Shown piece by piece: positions 52,537-61,694 of a DNA stretch of 64,000 nucleotides. The notes beneath the pieces were generated by a model. That model did not search any database. It worked only from the letters and a program-made list of their open reading frames with translations, and was not told the origin of the DNA. The translations under genes were made by a program, and so were the position numbers. Where the stretch lies: the NCBI GenBank assembly GCA_049965815.1, contig JBMFVV010000001.1:124001-188000 (forward strand), given 5' to 3'. The DNA is from GCA-001856825 sp049965815 (GTDB lineage Archaea; Thermoplasmatota; Thermoplasmata; Thermoplasmatales; GCA-001856825). The first letter of the stretch is position 1, and each line of letters opens with the position of its first letter.

Positions 52537-53301
52537 TCAGTACAAGCCAAAATGATCTGAAGGTTTCTTTTCTCGAACCGTCTTTTCAAGCCTTTCTAGA
52601 ATCCCCACTGCCAGCTCTCTCTTCTTTGACTGGTTTGTGGCTGGGTCACTCAGGATTCTCTTCGCTCTATTCAGGTGCCTTTCCATTTCGTCAAAATTCT
52701 TTATAGAAAAGTACATATCTGCAAGAGATAGTTCCGCTCTGGCGTCATCCACCTCATCATCTGGGGTTGTATTGCTGGTTGTTGTTTGCTTCTCAGGTGT
52801 TATCGGCACGAATGGTTGTGAAGGGTTATATTTTCTCTTTACATCTCTAGCAAAAGAAGAGCTTATAACACCAGTTGTAACCATGCTTGCGATGAATACA
52901 CCTATTATTACGGCAAAGAAATAAGTGTAGGAGATTGTCTTTGTAAAGTATGCGACATATCCACCAACATATCCTGCCACAAGTATTATGGGACTAATAT
53001 ATCTAAATCTTGCAGGGACCTGAACAATTGGAGGAGCATTTGGATTATTCATATAATACGATATCAAGTTTGCAAGCCTTTTCTTCCTCCGCCCGTCCTT
53101 GCATTCTGGATTACTGATCGAGAGAGAAGCTTCCTTTAGCATATCGTTTGACTTCCCTGTAATGCCTGACAATTTGTACAGTTGCGCCAGTTCAAATTCT
53201 ATTCTACTTATCTTATAACAATTGTGCTTAGCATTATTCTCTGCTGTTTCCTTCTTGAGTAGATTTTCTAGCTGAGAAATCTGTTGCTCAGCTGTCATCA
53301 T
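52537..53301 (-). CDS. Uncharacterised membrane protein with TPR-like helices
   Basis: About 254 aa from ATG 53301, chosen because AGAGAGGA lies 9 nt upstream. Residues about 5-85 are charged helices with a TPR-like pattern ('KISRIEFELAQLYKLSGITGKSNDMLKEA'); two membrane helices follow (about 103-120 and 125-147); then a Pro/Thr-rich linker and a second TPR-like pair ('ARAELSLADMYFSIKNFDEMERHLNRAKRIL', about 190-220). Both TPR parts would be on the same side of the membrane, making a scaffold. No named family recognised and no operon partner. Confidence 0.7.
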   Translation of the reverse strand: MMTAEQQISQLENLLKKETAENNAKHNCYKISRIEFELAQLYKLSGITGKSNDMLKEASLSISNPECKDGRRKKRLANLISYYMNNPNAPPIVQVPARFRYISPIILVAGYVGGYVAYFTKTISYTYFFAVIIGVFIASMVTTGVISSSFARDVKRKYNPSQPFVPITPEKQTTTSNTTPDDEVDDARAELSLADMYFSIKNFDEMERHLNRAKRILSDPATNQSKKRELAVGILERLEKTVREKKPSDHFGLY

Positions 53302-53780
53302 GGTTTCCAATCCTCTCTGAAAGCCCTTTTGGAAGGAGCCTTCACTCCTTAATCAATTTTGAACTTAAAAATTTAATGAAAATAGTTCATCGTGAATCCT
53401 TTGGAATTCGTCACATTGTTTGTTAATTTTTCACGCACTGTACGGAGTCTATAACTTCACGGCATCAATTAAAAAACCTTAGGTTCGCTTTGAAAATTAA
53501 AATGCAATTAACCGCCTTACTTTTACAAAATTATAACTGAGATTCTTCTAAGATTACTTTCCACATATGCAAGAAACCGCATCAACAAATTACGACGGAT
53601 TCTTATCCATTACATTATTGAAAGTACGGAATCAGAATTCAAGGGGTTAAACTCGCACAGTTTCCGATTTGCATTTCTATCCAGTTGTTACCAATATTTC
53701 TTTTTCACCAGATTGCATCTCGGAAACGCGATAGATCTTCCATTGAAAATGAAATATTAAAAAAATTAAGAATACCCCCT
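53302..53780. other. Intergenic region, 479 bp
   Basis: AT-rich, no frame with a plausible start and domain on either strand. Promoter for the TPR membrane protein probably lies at 53340-53380. Nothing else seen. Confidence 0.4.
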
Positions 53781-54965
53781 TTAACTCTTTATGAAGTCTA
53801 TGAAAACATCTGCATCTCCGAATACGTTTGATAACTTTGCATATTCATTAGGCATGTGCTCTGTTTCGTCAAGTGTCCCCCAGACTATCGTGTCAAGACC
53901 TTTGTTCCTGAAGAAGGCGCCGCACGTACCTCCTCCTATTCCAACACTTTTTACATCTATTCCTCTCAATCTTTTGACACTCTCTATGAACTTTTGAACT
54001 AACACCTTTCCCTCTGGGGTGTTGGAAGAAGGGTCTGCTCTGTTCACGACTTCTACTTTAACGTCAACGCTCTTCTCCTTCTTGAACTGCTCGCCTATTT
54101 TCTTTATTGAGTCGAAAACGTCGTCCAGCTTGTATTTAGGCAGTATTCTCATGTCGAAATAGAAGCTCTCCTTACCTGGAATGATGTTAATGGAAGTCGT
54201 ACCTGATTCTACCTTGGTTGGTTCAAACGTACTTACTGGGACGGTGAATTCTGGATCCGACGCGGTGTATACAGAGTGAAGGCTATTGTCTATCTTCATC
54301 TCTAATTCCCTCGCCAGTCTATGTGCATTCTTCCCTGCGTCTGGGGTAGATGCATGGCACTGTTTCCCAATCACCGTTATCTTAACCCACGCGAGTCCCT
54401 TCTCTGCAACCTCAACAGAACTTCCATCCGGCGTTCCGAAATCTGGAACAATGAACTTATCGTTCTTTGAAAACTTCCTCTTCTGAAGTACGAAATCTAT
54501 TCCGTACTTGCTTCCGGCCTCTTCATCAGAGACCAGTATGACGCCGACGTTGCTTTTCATTTCGTCTGGATGTTCTATAAAATATCTCAACGTAAAGAGA
54601 GAAGAAATCACTCCCTGTCCATTGTCACAACTTCCTCTGCCATAAATCTTGTCGCCCACAATTGTCGCCTTGAATGGAGGATATTTCCATAGTGTGAGAT
54701 CCCCCTCACTTACCGTATCCATGTGGGCAACGAACCATACCGTTTTTTCCTTTCCCCTATTGAACAGGAAAAGAAGATTTGGTCTCTTTATTCCATCAGA
54801 TTCAGCCACATATTCCTCGAATTTAATGTCCTTGCTCCATTTCAGTACTTCTTTCTTTAGAAACTCTGCTCTCTCAGATTCTCCCTTACCCCCACTAGAA
54901 GGATTAACGGAGTTGATTTCTATCATCTTAGAATACAAGTCGATGAAATAATTCTTGTCTGTCAT
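53781..54965 (-). CDS. M20-family metallopeptidase/deacylase
   Basis: 394 aa. Metal ligands are in 'WFVAHMDTVSEG' (about 72-83), 'GRGSCDNGQGVISS' (about 108-121, Asp bridging) and 'VSDEEAGSKYG' (about 148-158, catalytic Glu-Glu), with the dimerisation domain in between and a C-terminal 'GGGTCGAFFRNKGLDTIVWG'. Related enzymes are ArgE/DapE and carboxypeptidase G2. Substrate cannot be fixed; peptide or N-acyl amino acid hydrolysis fits the peptide-using habit of this genome. No operon partner. Confidence 0.88.
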   Translation of the reverse strand: MTDKNYFIDLYSKMIEINSVNPSSGGKGESERAEFLKKEVLKWSKDIKFEEYVAESDGIKRPNLLFLFNRGKEKTVWFVAHMDTVSEGDLTLWKYPPFKATIVGDKIYGRGSCDNGQGVISSLFTLRYFIEHPDEMKSNVGVILVSDEEAGSKYGIDFVLQKRKFSKNDKFIVPDFGTPDGSSVEVAEKGLAWVKITVIGKQCHASTPDAGKNAHRLARELEMKIDNSLHSVYTASDPEFTVPVSTFEPTKVESGTTSINIIPGKESFYFDMRILPKYKLDDVFDSIKKIGEQFKKEKSVDVKVEVVNRADPSSNTPEGKVLVQKFIESVKRLRGIDVKSVGIGGGTCGAFFRNKGLDTIVWGTLDETEHMPNEYAKLSNVFGDADVFIDFIKS

Positions 54966-55148
54966 TCTTATCTGCAGATAATGAAAAGCAATGAGATAAG
55001 CTTTAGTGACTGCGTTCTAAGAATAATTAAAAGCAGACTGTCATAGCTGGTAAAAGAGGACAGTTTGCAAAACAGGACATCATAAAGCATTACGTAATGA
55101 AAGAAAAACCAAGTTATATTTTATGAATCTCATTTAAGGGGGGCCAAG

Positions 55149-55271
55149 ATGGGTAATCACTTTGATAGGAAATTAGTGATTTTTATTTTTGTGGTAATTC
55201 TTGTTTTTGGAGCATATGGAACATCGACCTTTGGCGAAACTTTTGCTAATGAAACAATTCATCTATTGTAA
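55149..55271 (+). pseudogene. 40-codon signal-peptide/anchor frame, possibly the broken 5' part of the next gene
   Basis: ATG 55149 preceded by AAGGGGGGCCAAG. It encodes a basic start, a strong hydrophobic stretch (about residues 9-22) and a short exported-looking tail 'TFGETFANETIHLL', then TAA. The next frame begins 27 bp later and has a C-terminal membrane helix but no signal. One frameshift plus a nonsense change (TAG at 55283-55285) would join them. It may also be a genuine small membrane protein. Confidence 0.4.
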
Positions 55272-55297
55272 AAGTTTCTGGTTAGACTGCTGACCTC

Positions 55298-55660
55298 ATG
55301 ACGACAGACGGGAATATCGAGGCGTCTCTCGACGATATTAACACCAGCATATTTGATACAAATGTCGATACGCCTTGGCTCAATGACTCCTATGCATATA
55401 TCAAGACTTGCCTTGGAAACCTGACAGGGACCGTAACAAATGTATCAAATAACACTGCTACAATCGAAACCAATCTCGGTGTTATGACTGCTTCTTTGAA
55501 CAGTATAAAGTCAGGGAACGGTCCGGGTACTATGGGGGATCCACCATCATTCTTTGAGATCATAATCATCGCATTTCTCGTGGCACTAACTGGAATTGGA
55601 ACTCTTGCAATGTTAAGTGCGAGGAGCACTCTGAAAATAATGGGGGACAAAGTGAAATAG
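55298..55660 (+). CDS. Hypothetical C-terminally membrane-anchored protein
   Basis: 120 aa. Residues 5-70 are Asn/Thr-rich with heptad-like spacing ('LGNLTGTVTNVSNNTATIETNLGVMTASLNSI') and N-X-T sequons, as in exported archaeal stalk proteins; residues about 86-108 form a membrane helix followed by a basic tail. No ribosome site precedes ATG 55298. Without a signal peptide the sequons make little sense, which is why a break from the upstream 40-codon frame is suspected. Confidence 0.5.
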   Translation: MTTDGNIEASLDDINTSIFDTNVDTPWLNDSYAYIKTCLGNLTGTVTNVSNNTATIETNLGVMTASLNSIKSGNGPGTMGDPPSFFEIIIIAFLVALTGIGTLAMLSARSTLKIMGDKVK

Positions 55661-55941
55661 GCAAATTAGCTTGAAAGAGTCTGATCTGCACTATCTTCTC
55701 ATTTTCCATTTTTTTAGGATTTTTTATATGAAAGATGGTCAGTATCCTCCATTTTATTCGCTTTGGACTGTAAACACTATCATTTTTATGAACTCTATTT
55801 TTTCTCTCAGAGTAAAGAATATTTAATATCATATAGGGCATTAACAAATTTACCAATGAGTTCTAACAACTCAAGGACAAATATAGAATTCAATAGCCAG
55901 AATCGAACGTCCTTTGAAATTTCGAACAGGAGCGAAAAAAC

Positions 55942-56814
55942 ATGGAACTGATTTCATTACTGTATGGTATATACCCAAGGAGTGAGAATCTCAGGAAAGC
56001 TTACGGCAGGTGGGAGAGAGGGCAACTAACATCCAGGGAGATTTCTTCAAAGATAGAAGAAGAATCAAAATTGTACTACGATTTAATGAGGGAGGCATCA
56101 TTTGATTACTTTACCGATCCCCTTTTCAACTGGTATGACCTGCTTCGTCCAGTCGTGCTTTCCATAGAAGGAATAAAGTTAGGTCCGCTAGCGAGATATA
56201 AGGCTACCAATACCTTCTATAGAGAACCCGAGATAGAAAAAATAGGAAAACTAAATGGATTGAATGAATTCAGAGAAGTAGAGGAGAATCCTCCACTGCC
56301 CGCATATCACGAGGTGGACAGTGAATCCTACCTCTATTTTCTTCCTGGAATCAATTCATTCCTGAAGATGAGCAAAATTATTGGCAACCACTTAGAGATA
56401 AAGGAAAAATTGAGGGATACTTATTTGGAAATCATCAAAGAGCTCAAGATGAAGAGACTTCTGATCTACGAACCATTCGAAACCGAGGACCTTGGAATAT
56501 ACGGCAGAATAAATGAGGCTGTTTCAACATTCTTGGTTGTGACGGGGAGTAGTGGAAAACTACAGAATGGAGAAGGAAAGAAATTCTTTTCAATTATTTC
56601 AGACAATCCCTATACATACTCGAGGTACTGCGAAGTCCCTGGTATCAAAATAGTTGATGCCCAGTCCACCAGAATAAATGATGGCATATTACAGAAGGTC
56701 AAACAATATTCAGAAGATTTTGACAGGTTGGTGGTTGCCAATACCGAGAGCTTCGATTTTCTACCAAGGGTCATAGCAGACAAGAAAATTTTCAGCTTCA
56801 AGGGTGGTGAATGA
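55942..56814 (+). CDS. MetE N-terminal-domain-like protein, partner of core MetE
   Basis: 290 aa. The sequence 'YGIYPRSENLRKAYGRWERGQLTSREISSKIEEE' (about 9-42) and 'DPLFNWYDLLRPV' resemble the N-terminal barrel of cobalamin-independent methionine synthase, with substrate-like residues but without the zinc ligands. AGGAG lies 10 nt before ATG 55942. Its end overlaps the ATG of the catalytic core MetE gene by 4 bp. In several archaea these two separate proteins take the place of full-length MetE. Function of the N-like subunit is unproven. Confidence 0.78.
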   Translation: MELISLLYGIYPRSENLRKAYGRWERGQLTSREISSKIEEESKLYYDLMREASFDYFTDPLFNWYDLLRPVVLSIEGIKLGPLARYKATNTFYREPEIEKIGKLNGLNEFREVEENPPLPAYHEVDSESYLYFLPGINSFLKMSKIIGNHLEIKEKLRDTYLEIIKELKMKRLLIYEPFETEDLGIYGRINEAVSTFLVVTGSSGKLQNGEGKKFFSIISDNPYTYSRYCEVPGIKIVDAQSTRINDGILQKVKQYSEDFDRLVVANTESFDFLPRVIADKKIFSFKGGE

Positions 56815-57821
56815 TGGACTATCTTGTCACACAGGAAATAGGGAGTTTCAGGAAACCAACGTATCTCTCATCGAAATTTAGGTCTTACAGTGAAGAAGAG
56901 TTTATTGCAGTTGCAAAGAGGGCTACAGTGGAAACGTTAGATCTATTCGATAATAGCGGGCTTATGAACGTTGGGGTAGGCGGAGAGATGTTCAGGTGGG
57001 AAATGTACGAACATCCCATTTCTAGGATGGAAGGGGTAGAAATATTCGGACCGGTGAGATCGTTTGACAACAGGTATTACAACAAGGGGAGCGTTTATTG
57101 CGACATAATCAGGAAGAAACCATTTCACCTAGAGGAAGTCCAGCTTTTTAAGGAACTGAAAAGGAATAACATCAAGATTCCAGTAACGGGGCCATACACC
57201 CTCATGGACTGGTCTTTCAATGACCACTACAAGAGCAGGGAAGAGCTTGCGATGGCATTTGGGAGGGTAATTAACGAGGAGATCAGGGAGCTCAAATCAG
57301 CATGGGGAGAAAGCACACTTCAAATACAGATAGATGAACCTGCTGCGACCACGCATCCGGAGGAGATGAACATTGTCCTTGATTCTGTCAATGAAAGCGT
57401 GAAGGGTATAGAAGGCATTGAGTCCCACCTTCATGTTTGCTACAGTACGGACTATGGCCTGCTTTTCAGCATCGTTCCCTCTCTTAATATATCTGTCTAC
57501 AACCTGGAATTTGCAAACAGAGACCAGATCTCTCTGGGAGAGGAAAGAAAAGGGTATGATGACGTGAGAAGATTCAAGGAAACAGCGGAAACAATGACAA
57601 GAAAGATAAGCCTTGGACTTGGAGTGACGGACATTCACAGGGACTACCTGGAACCTATACCACTTATAAAAGAGAGAATAGAATATGCATTGAAGTTTAT
57701 CGAACCAGACAGGCTCAGAATCAATCCGGACTGCGGCCTGAGGACAAGAAGCAGGGAAGTGGGTTTCGAGAAGCTCAGGAACATGACGCTTGCAAGGGAT
57801 GAGGTTGCAAAGGCGCTATAA
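56811..57821 (+). CDS. Core methionine synthase (MetE C-terminal type)
   Basis: 336 aa, only the catalytic barrel. Zinc ligands are H208 and C210 in 'HLHVCYS', E233 in 'NLEFANRD' and C308 in 'NPDCGLRTRS'; homocysteine-binding D175 is in 'QIDEPAA', and 'PVTGPYTLMDWSF' (about 124-136) is typical. Methyl transfer to homocysteine is expected, but core MetE proteins of archaea do not use methyl-tetrahydrofolate triglutamate in the usual way; a methyl-corrinoid or other donor has been proposed for related groups. Translationally coupled to the N-like subunit. Confidence 0.88.
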   Translation: MMDYLVTQEIGSFRKPTYLSSKFRSYSEEEFIAVAKRATVETLDLFDNSGLMNVGVGGEMFRWEMYEHPISRMEGVEIFGPVRSFDNRYYNKGSVYCDIIRKKPFHLEEVQLFKELKRNNIKIPVTGPYTLMDWSFNDHYKSREELAMAFGRVINEEIRELKSAWGESTLQIQIDEPAATTHPEEMNIVLDSVNESVKGIEGIESHLHVCYSTDYGLLFSIVPSLNISVYNLEFANRDQISLGEERKGYDDVRRFKETAETMTRKISLGLGVTDIHRDYLEPIPLIKERIEYALKFIEPDRLRINPDCGLRTRSREVGFEKLRNMTLARDEVAKAL

Positions 57822-57850
57822 GAATATATTCCAATAATCCATTCCCGAAT

Positions 57851-58864
57851 ATGCAGAAAGCGGCAGTCCTTACCAAGTTAAATGAGTACCCGCAGGTACA
57901 AGAGATCGAAGTGGAGCCTCCAAAGGAGAATGAGGTTCAAGTTGAGCAGAGTGAGACCGGTATATGTTATAGGGACATACTTACCATGGAAGGTTTCATG
58001 CCAAGACTCGTTCTTCCGATAGTTCCTGGCCATGAAATATCAGGAATAATTAGGAAAATTGGCTCTAAGGTCACAAAGTTCAAAGTTGGAGACAGGGTTG
58101 CCAGTCTCATATACGTTCCTTGCGGGGTCTGCGAATACTGCAGATCCGGCAGGGAAAACCTGTGCAGGGACAAGAAGACGTTCGGGGAGAGTATTGATGG
58201 AGCTTATAGGAAATATATCAACATACCTGAAATATCGCTGGTGAAGGTACCGGAGAACGTACCAACTGAGGCAGCCACAATAGCTGCCTGTGTGACTGGT
58301 ATGGTCGTTCAGGCGTTGGATGTCATTGGTGGGTTAAAAGAGGGACAAACATTGCTTGTTACCGGAGCTGGCGGTGGAGTGGGATCACATGCTGTCCAAA
58401 TAGGAAAAGCACTAGGTGCAACTGTAATAGCAGAGACAAGCAGCGATTGGAAGAGTGAAGGAATAATGAAAACAGGTGCTGATTTTATTGTAGAAGGGAA
58501 GGATTTTTCCAAAAAAGTCAAGGAGATCACCAAGGAGGGAGTTGACCTTGTGCTTGAGACCGTAGGGTCGCCAACCTTCATGGATGGATTCAGGTCGCTG
58601 AAGTTTGGAGGAAGGGTAGTGGTTATCGGGAATGTGGATGTGAATCCGGTAAGTCTTCCACTCGGCAATTTAATACTCAAGGGTAATTCAATAGCAGGCA
58701 GCGTCAGTTCGACAAAGAAGAGCATGGAAAAGGCACTGAAACTATCCAGCGAGGGTAAGATAACACCGGTGGTTGGAAAGGTATATTCGCTGGAAGAAGT
58801 GGGAGAGGCTTACAGGGCCATGAAGAACAGGAAGCTGTTCGGCAGGGCCTTCATAAAGTTCTAA
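57851..58864 (+). CDS. Zinc-containing MDR reductase (acryloyl-CoA reductase/alcohol dehydrogenase-like)
   Basis: 337 aa medium-chain dehydrogenase/reductase. Catalytic-domain 'TGICYRDILTMEGFMPRLVLPIVPGHEISG' (about 36-65), structural-zinc cysteines in 'PCGVCEYCRSGRENLC' (about 92-107), cofactor motif 'VTGAGGGVGSHAVQIGKALGA' (about 171-191). The 'CYRD...FMPR...PIVPGHE' form recalls the archaeal acryloyl-CoA reductases more than ethanol dehydrogenases, from memory of that family only. It starts 30 bp after the core MetE stop and may be co-transcribed. Confidence 0.82.
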   Translation: MQKAAVLTKLNEYPQVQEIEVEPPKENEVQVEQSETGICYRDILTMEGFMPRLVLPIVPGHEISGIIRKIGSKVTKFKVGDRVASLIYVPCGVCEYCRSGRENLCRDKKTFGESIDGAYRKYINIPEISLVKVPENVPTEAATIAACVTGMVVQALDVIGGLKEGQTLLVTGAGGGVGSHAVQIGKALGATVIAETSSDWKSEGIMKTGADFIVEGKDFSKKVKEITKEGVDLVLETVGSPTFMDGFRSLKFGGRVVVIGNVDVNPVSLPLGNLILKGNSIAGSVSSTKKSMEKALKLSSEGKITPVVGKVYSLEEVGEAYRAMKNRKLFGRAFIKF

Positions 58865-59370
58865 CTCTTTTTGCTAAGTGACGAATTCTTTTCGTCCACG
58901 AAATTGCTTATTTTTTCTATATTTTCCTTTATTTTCTCCAAGATACCTTCGTCAAAGTCTCCTGAGATTGAAGCTGACCTGAAACTGTTGATATTGTCCA
59001 GAAGGTCGATGGAATTCCTGAATCCTGATTCGTCCAGCAGGTAGAACTTCTGTATCTGGGACTCATCAACGATCAGTGGCTCAGATGGAACAGTCACCCT
59101 CTTGTTCTTGAGGTCCTCAATCTTCTTCAACACTTCCTCAGACTTGTCCTTTTCTGCATGCTTGTCGTACATCTCCAGGTTATCTATCGCAGCTTGGAAG
59201 TTTGTTGCGGATACCTCTATTCTTTTTTCTATATCATCACCTAGGGCCTGCGATGATATTCTGGCGTCAGTCCCCGCCTTGTACCCCTTGTACGTGCTGA
59301 GTCTGTTTTGAATTCTCTTAAGTATGATAGCCGCCTTGTCTGGAGGTAGGTCGATTCTTATGCTGCTCAT
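58861..59370 (-). CDS. Conserved hypothetical helical protein
   Basis: 169 aa, mostly alpha-helical and charged, with two coiled-coil stretches (about 55-90 and 140-165). No signal peptide, membrane helix, cysteine pattern or known catalytic motif. Ends 4 bp inside the convergent MDR gene and starts divergent from L15e. Function unknown; the clean frame, ATG start and charged composition support a real gene. Confidence 0.65.
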   Translation of the reverse strand: MSSIRIDLPPDKAAIILKRIQNRLSTYKGYKAGTDARISSQALGDDIEKRIEVSATNFQAAIDNLEMYDKHAEKDKSEEVLKKIEDLKNKRVTVPSEPLIVDESQIQKFYLLDESGFRNSIDLLDNINSFRSASISGDFDEGILEKIKENIEKISNFVDEKNSSLSKKS

Positions 59371-59483
59371 CGTTCTTCAGATAGGAGAGGCATATATTAG
59401 AGTTATGAATGATTCCGGCTGACAACTGGTTATTTGAGACATCTCAGTACGATACCATCTACCGCTTGATGTGTGGGAAATCA

Positions 59484-59490
59484 ATATATA
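59484..59490 (+). promoter_or_regulatory. L15e promoter TATA box
   Basis: ATATATA at 59484-59490 lies 38 nt before the L15e TTG start, leaving a leader of about 15 nt with GGTGA at 59518-59522. Confidence 0.55.
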
Positions 59491-59527
59491 ACAAGTCACA
59501 ATCCTCTTTGCTCAAAGGTGAAGTAAA

Positions 59528-60121
59528 TTGCCCTCAAAAAGTAGTTATTCGTTCCAGTCTGAAAACTTTCTAACCACAAAGGAAGAAATGAAAGGAATGG
59601 TAAGAGAGAGAATGACAGAATGGAGAGCATCAGGCACAGTAGAGAGAGTTTCAACTCCGACTAAACTGTCGAGGGCCAGGGCGCTTGGTTATAAGGCTAA
59701 ACCCGGATTTGTTGTCGTCAGAGTTAAGGTCAGTAGAGGAGGACTCCATAAAGCAAAGATCCTTGGTGGCAGAAGACCAAGGAGGTACGGTTACAACAAG
59801 ATTACGCATGGAAAGAGCTCAAAGTGGATAGCTGAGGAAAGGGCACAGCGCAGATATCCCAATCTGGTACTCCTGAACTCATACTACCTGGCTGAGGATG
59901 GGAAACACAAATTCTACGAAGTCATGTTTGTTGATCCAACCAAACCAACTATTTTCAATGACAAGAACCTGAAGTGGACATCGGAAAATGTGCAGAAGGG
60001 AAGGGTATTCAGGGGACTCTCAACAGCTGGAAAAAAATCCAGAGGATTGGCCACAAAAGGCAAGGGAACTGTGAAGTCCAGACCATCTATAAGAGCAAAA
60101 GGGAGACTCAGGAGACACTGA
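59528..60121 (+). CDS. rpl15e: Ribosomal protein L15e
   Basis: 197 aa. 'SYSFQSENFLTTKEEMKGMVRERMTEWR' and 'RLGYKAKPGFVVVRVKVSRGG'-like sequence, 'GGRRPRRYGYNKITHGKSSKWIAEERAQRRYPNL' and basic C-terminus 'RPSIRAKGRLRRH' are all L15e. TTG start at 59528 with GGTGA 5 nt upstream. Its last 14 bp overlap the convergent hypothetical gene. Confidence 0.96.
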   Translation: MPSKSSYSFQSENFLTTKEEMKGMVRERMTEWRASGTVERVSTPTKLSRARALGYKAKPGFVVVRVKVSRGGLHKAKILGGRRPRRYGYNKITHGKSSKWIAEERAQRRYPNLVLLNSYYLAEDGKHKFYEVMFVDPTKPTIFNDKNLKWTSENVQKGRVFRGLSTAGKKSRGLATKGKGTVKSRPSIRAKGRLRRH

Positions 60122-60473
60122 TAAGGTACTTGGAGCCCCATTTCTTGATTTCTATCAAGCTGTCAGGTTCTTCCATCTTTGCTTTCAGCCCCTTATTTTC
60201 AAACTTTCCTGCAAAGCGGTCGATAGCTTCATGGGGACCAACTATCTTGAACGTACTTCCGGAAACATTGACCTCATCCACCGAATCGTCAACCAGATAG
60301 GAAATCTTATACCCACTATCCAGGCCGTCAATTTTGCCGGGGAATATAAACAGGAGATGGAAATTGTCCCTTTCCTCATAGAATTCTACTCCATTTGAAA
60401 TAAGACTTTCCCTCAGTACATTTGCCTTCTCTTTCCTAACAAGTATCGCTTTCACGACTTTTAATCCCTGCAA
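60108..60473 (-). CDS. Conserved hypothetical protein
   Basis: 121 aa from TTG 60473, or 115 aa from GTG 60455 ('VKAILVRKEKANVLRES', the more natural start). Alternating strands and helices, small alpha/beta protein, no cysteines or motif recognised. Convergent with L15e, divergent from the adenosine-specific kinase with 36 bp between. Function unknown. Confidence 0.6.
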   Translation of the reverse strand: MQGLKVVKAILVRKEKANVLRESLISNGVEFYEERDNFHLLFIFPGKIDGLDSGYKISYLVDDSVDEVNVSGSTFKIVGPHEAIDRFAGKFENKGLKAKMEEPDSLIEIKKWGSKYLISVS

Positions 60474-60509
60474 GGAAAATAAATTTATGTGTGTATTTAT
60501 TGATAATTA

Positions 60510-60989
60510 GTGAATTTTTCAGTTGTGGACATAGAAAAGGACGAAGAGAATGTAATCATAGGGCAGTCACATTTCATAAAGACGATTGAAGACCTGTACG
60601 AGGCCGTGAAGAATTCATCACCTTCAGCAAAGTTCGGGATTGCCTTCTGCGAAGCATCCGGCAAGAGACTCATAAGGTTCGACGGCAATGACGATACTCT
60701 CATAAAGCGCGCTGTTCGCAACGCCGATAAAATAGGGGCTGGCCATGCTTTCATCATCCATCTGGCAGATGCCTTTCCAATAAATGTCATTCCCCATATC
60801 AGGAACGTGTCTGAAGTGGTCAACCTCTATGCTGCAACGTCAAATCCCATATCTGTTATAATTGCTGAGAATGGAGAAAGTAGGGGGATAGTAGGGGTGA
60901 TGGACGGACAGAAGCCTTTGGGAATAGAAAGTGAAGAGGATGCTCTGGAGAGGAGTAAATTCCTGAGAGATATAGGTTACAAGAGATGA
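60510..60989 (+). CDS. Adenosine-specific kinase family protein (DUF355)
   Basis: 159 aa, whole-length match to this single-domain archaeal/bacterial family: 'VIIGQSHFIKTIEDLYEAVKNSSPSAKFGIAFCEASGKRLIRFDGND' (about 15-61), 'GAGHAFIIHLADAFPINVIPHIRNVSEV' (about 77-104) and 'ESRGIVGVMDGQKPLGIE'. The Pyrobaculum member binds AMP/adenosine; biological role remains vague. GTG start at 60510 is 25 nt after a TATA-like TTTATG, so leaderless. Next gene overlaps by 4 bp. Confidence 0.88.
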   Translation: MNFSVVDIEKDEENVIIGQSHFIKTIEDLYEAVKNSSPSAKFGIAFCEASGKRLIRFDGNDDTLIKRAVRNADKIGAGHAFIIHLADAFPINVIPHIRNVSEVVNLYAATSNPISVIIAENGESRGIVGVMDGQKPLGIESEEDALERSKFLRDIGYKR

Positions 60990-61678
60990 ACGAGGTAGGT
61001 GATTTCTATGATTTCGAATCTTCATACTACGATAAGATATATGGAATATTCAGCCAGGACATAGCATTCTACAAGGCAACAGGTGCGACCGCACCCTATC
61101 TGGAAATATTCGCGGGCACCGGCAGGATAATATCGAAGTTCAGGGGTGGCATAGGCCTGGAGATAAACCCCAATATGTTGAAAAAGTCCTGCAACAACTT
61201 CGTCAAGGTAATGGGTGATGCAAGGACCCTCCCGTTCAAGAAACATTTCAATACTGTCATCATAGGGCTGAACAGCCTGCTGCTTGTTCCCAATGATCAG
61301 AAGAAGCTGATCATAAGGGAGTCGAGAAGGGTCCTGAACAAGGGCGGTGCACTGTTCATTGACGTCATTAACGGCTTCACTCTGAAGAGAGGTACCTACA
61401 ATATTTCTGAATTTAATGACGGGCAGACTGAAATATACCTCAAGATGAGGGCAAGGAGATTCAAAGACTACTATCAGCTGAAATATTCATACAGCATAAT
61501 GGGCAAGACAAAAAGCAATGTGGAAAAGACTATAACCATTTACCCTATTGGATTATCGGAGTTGAGAGAGATGCTAGATTCAGAAAATTTTGAGATTGAT
61601 AGGACTTTTGGAGATTACGATCTCTCTCCGCTGGAGAATGACTCTGAAAAACTGATAGTGAAGGCTAAGGCAATCTGA
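60986..61678 (+). CDS. Class I SAM-dependent methyltransferase
   Basis: 230 aa. Motif I 'PYLEIFAGTGRIISKF' (about 32-47), motif II 'VMGDARTLPFKKHFNTVIIGLNSLLLV' (about 74-100) and post-motif 'ESRRVLNKGGALFIDVINGF'. 'YDFESSYYDKIYG' at the start is the typical lid of small-molecule methyltransferases (UbiE/TehB-like). ATG overlaps the kinase stop (ATGA). Substrate unknown; the gene order kinase-methyltransferase-Toprim suggests a shared transcript. Confidence 0.85.
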   Translation: MNEVGDFYDFESSYYDKIYGIFSQDIAFYKATGATAPYLEIFAGTGRIISKFRGGIGLEINPNMLKKSCNNFVKVMGDARTLPFKKHFNTVIIGLNSLLLVPNDQKKLIIRESRRVLNKGGALFIDVINGFTLKRGTYNISEFNDGQTEIYLKMRARRFKDYYQLKYSYSIMGKTKSNVEKTITIYPIGLSELREMLDSENFEIDRTFGDYDLSPLENDSEKLIVKAKAI

Positions 61679-61694
61679 TTGGAAGGTGAGTCCG

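Noticed and set aside
55856..55951. 31-codon frame overlapping the start of the MetE N-like gene as a possible leader peptide
   Set aside because: No methionine codons beyond the start and no ribosome site; AGGAG serves the downstream ATG instead.
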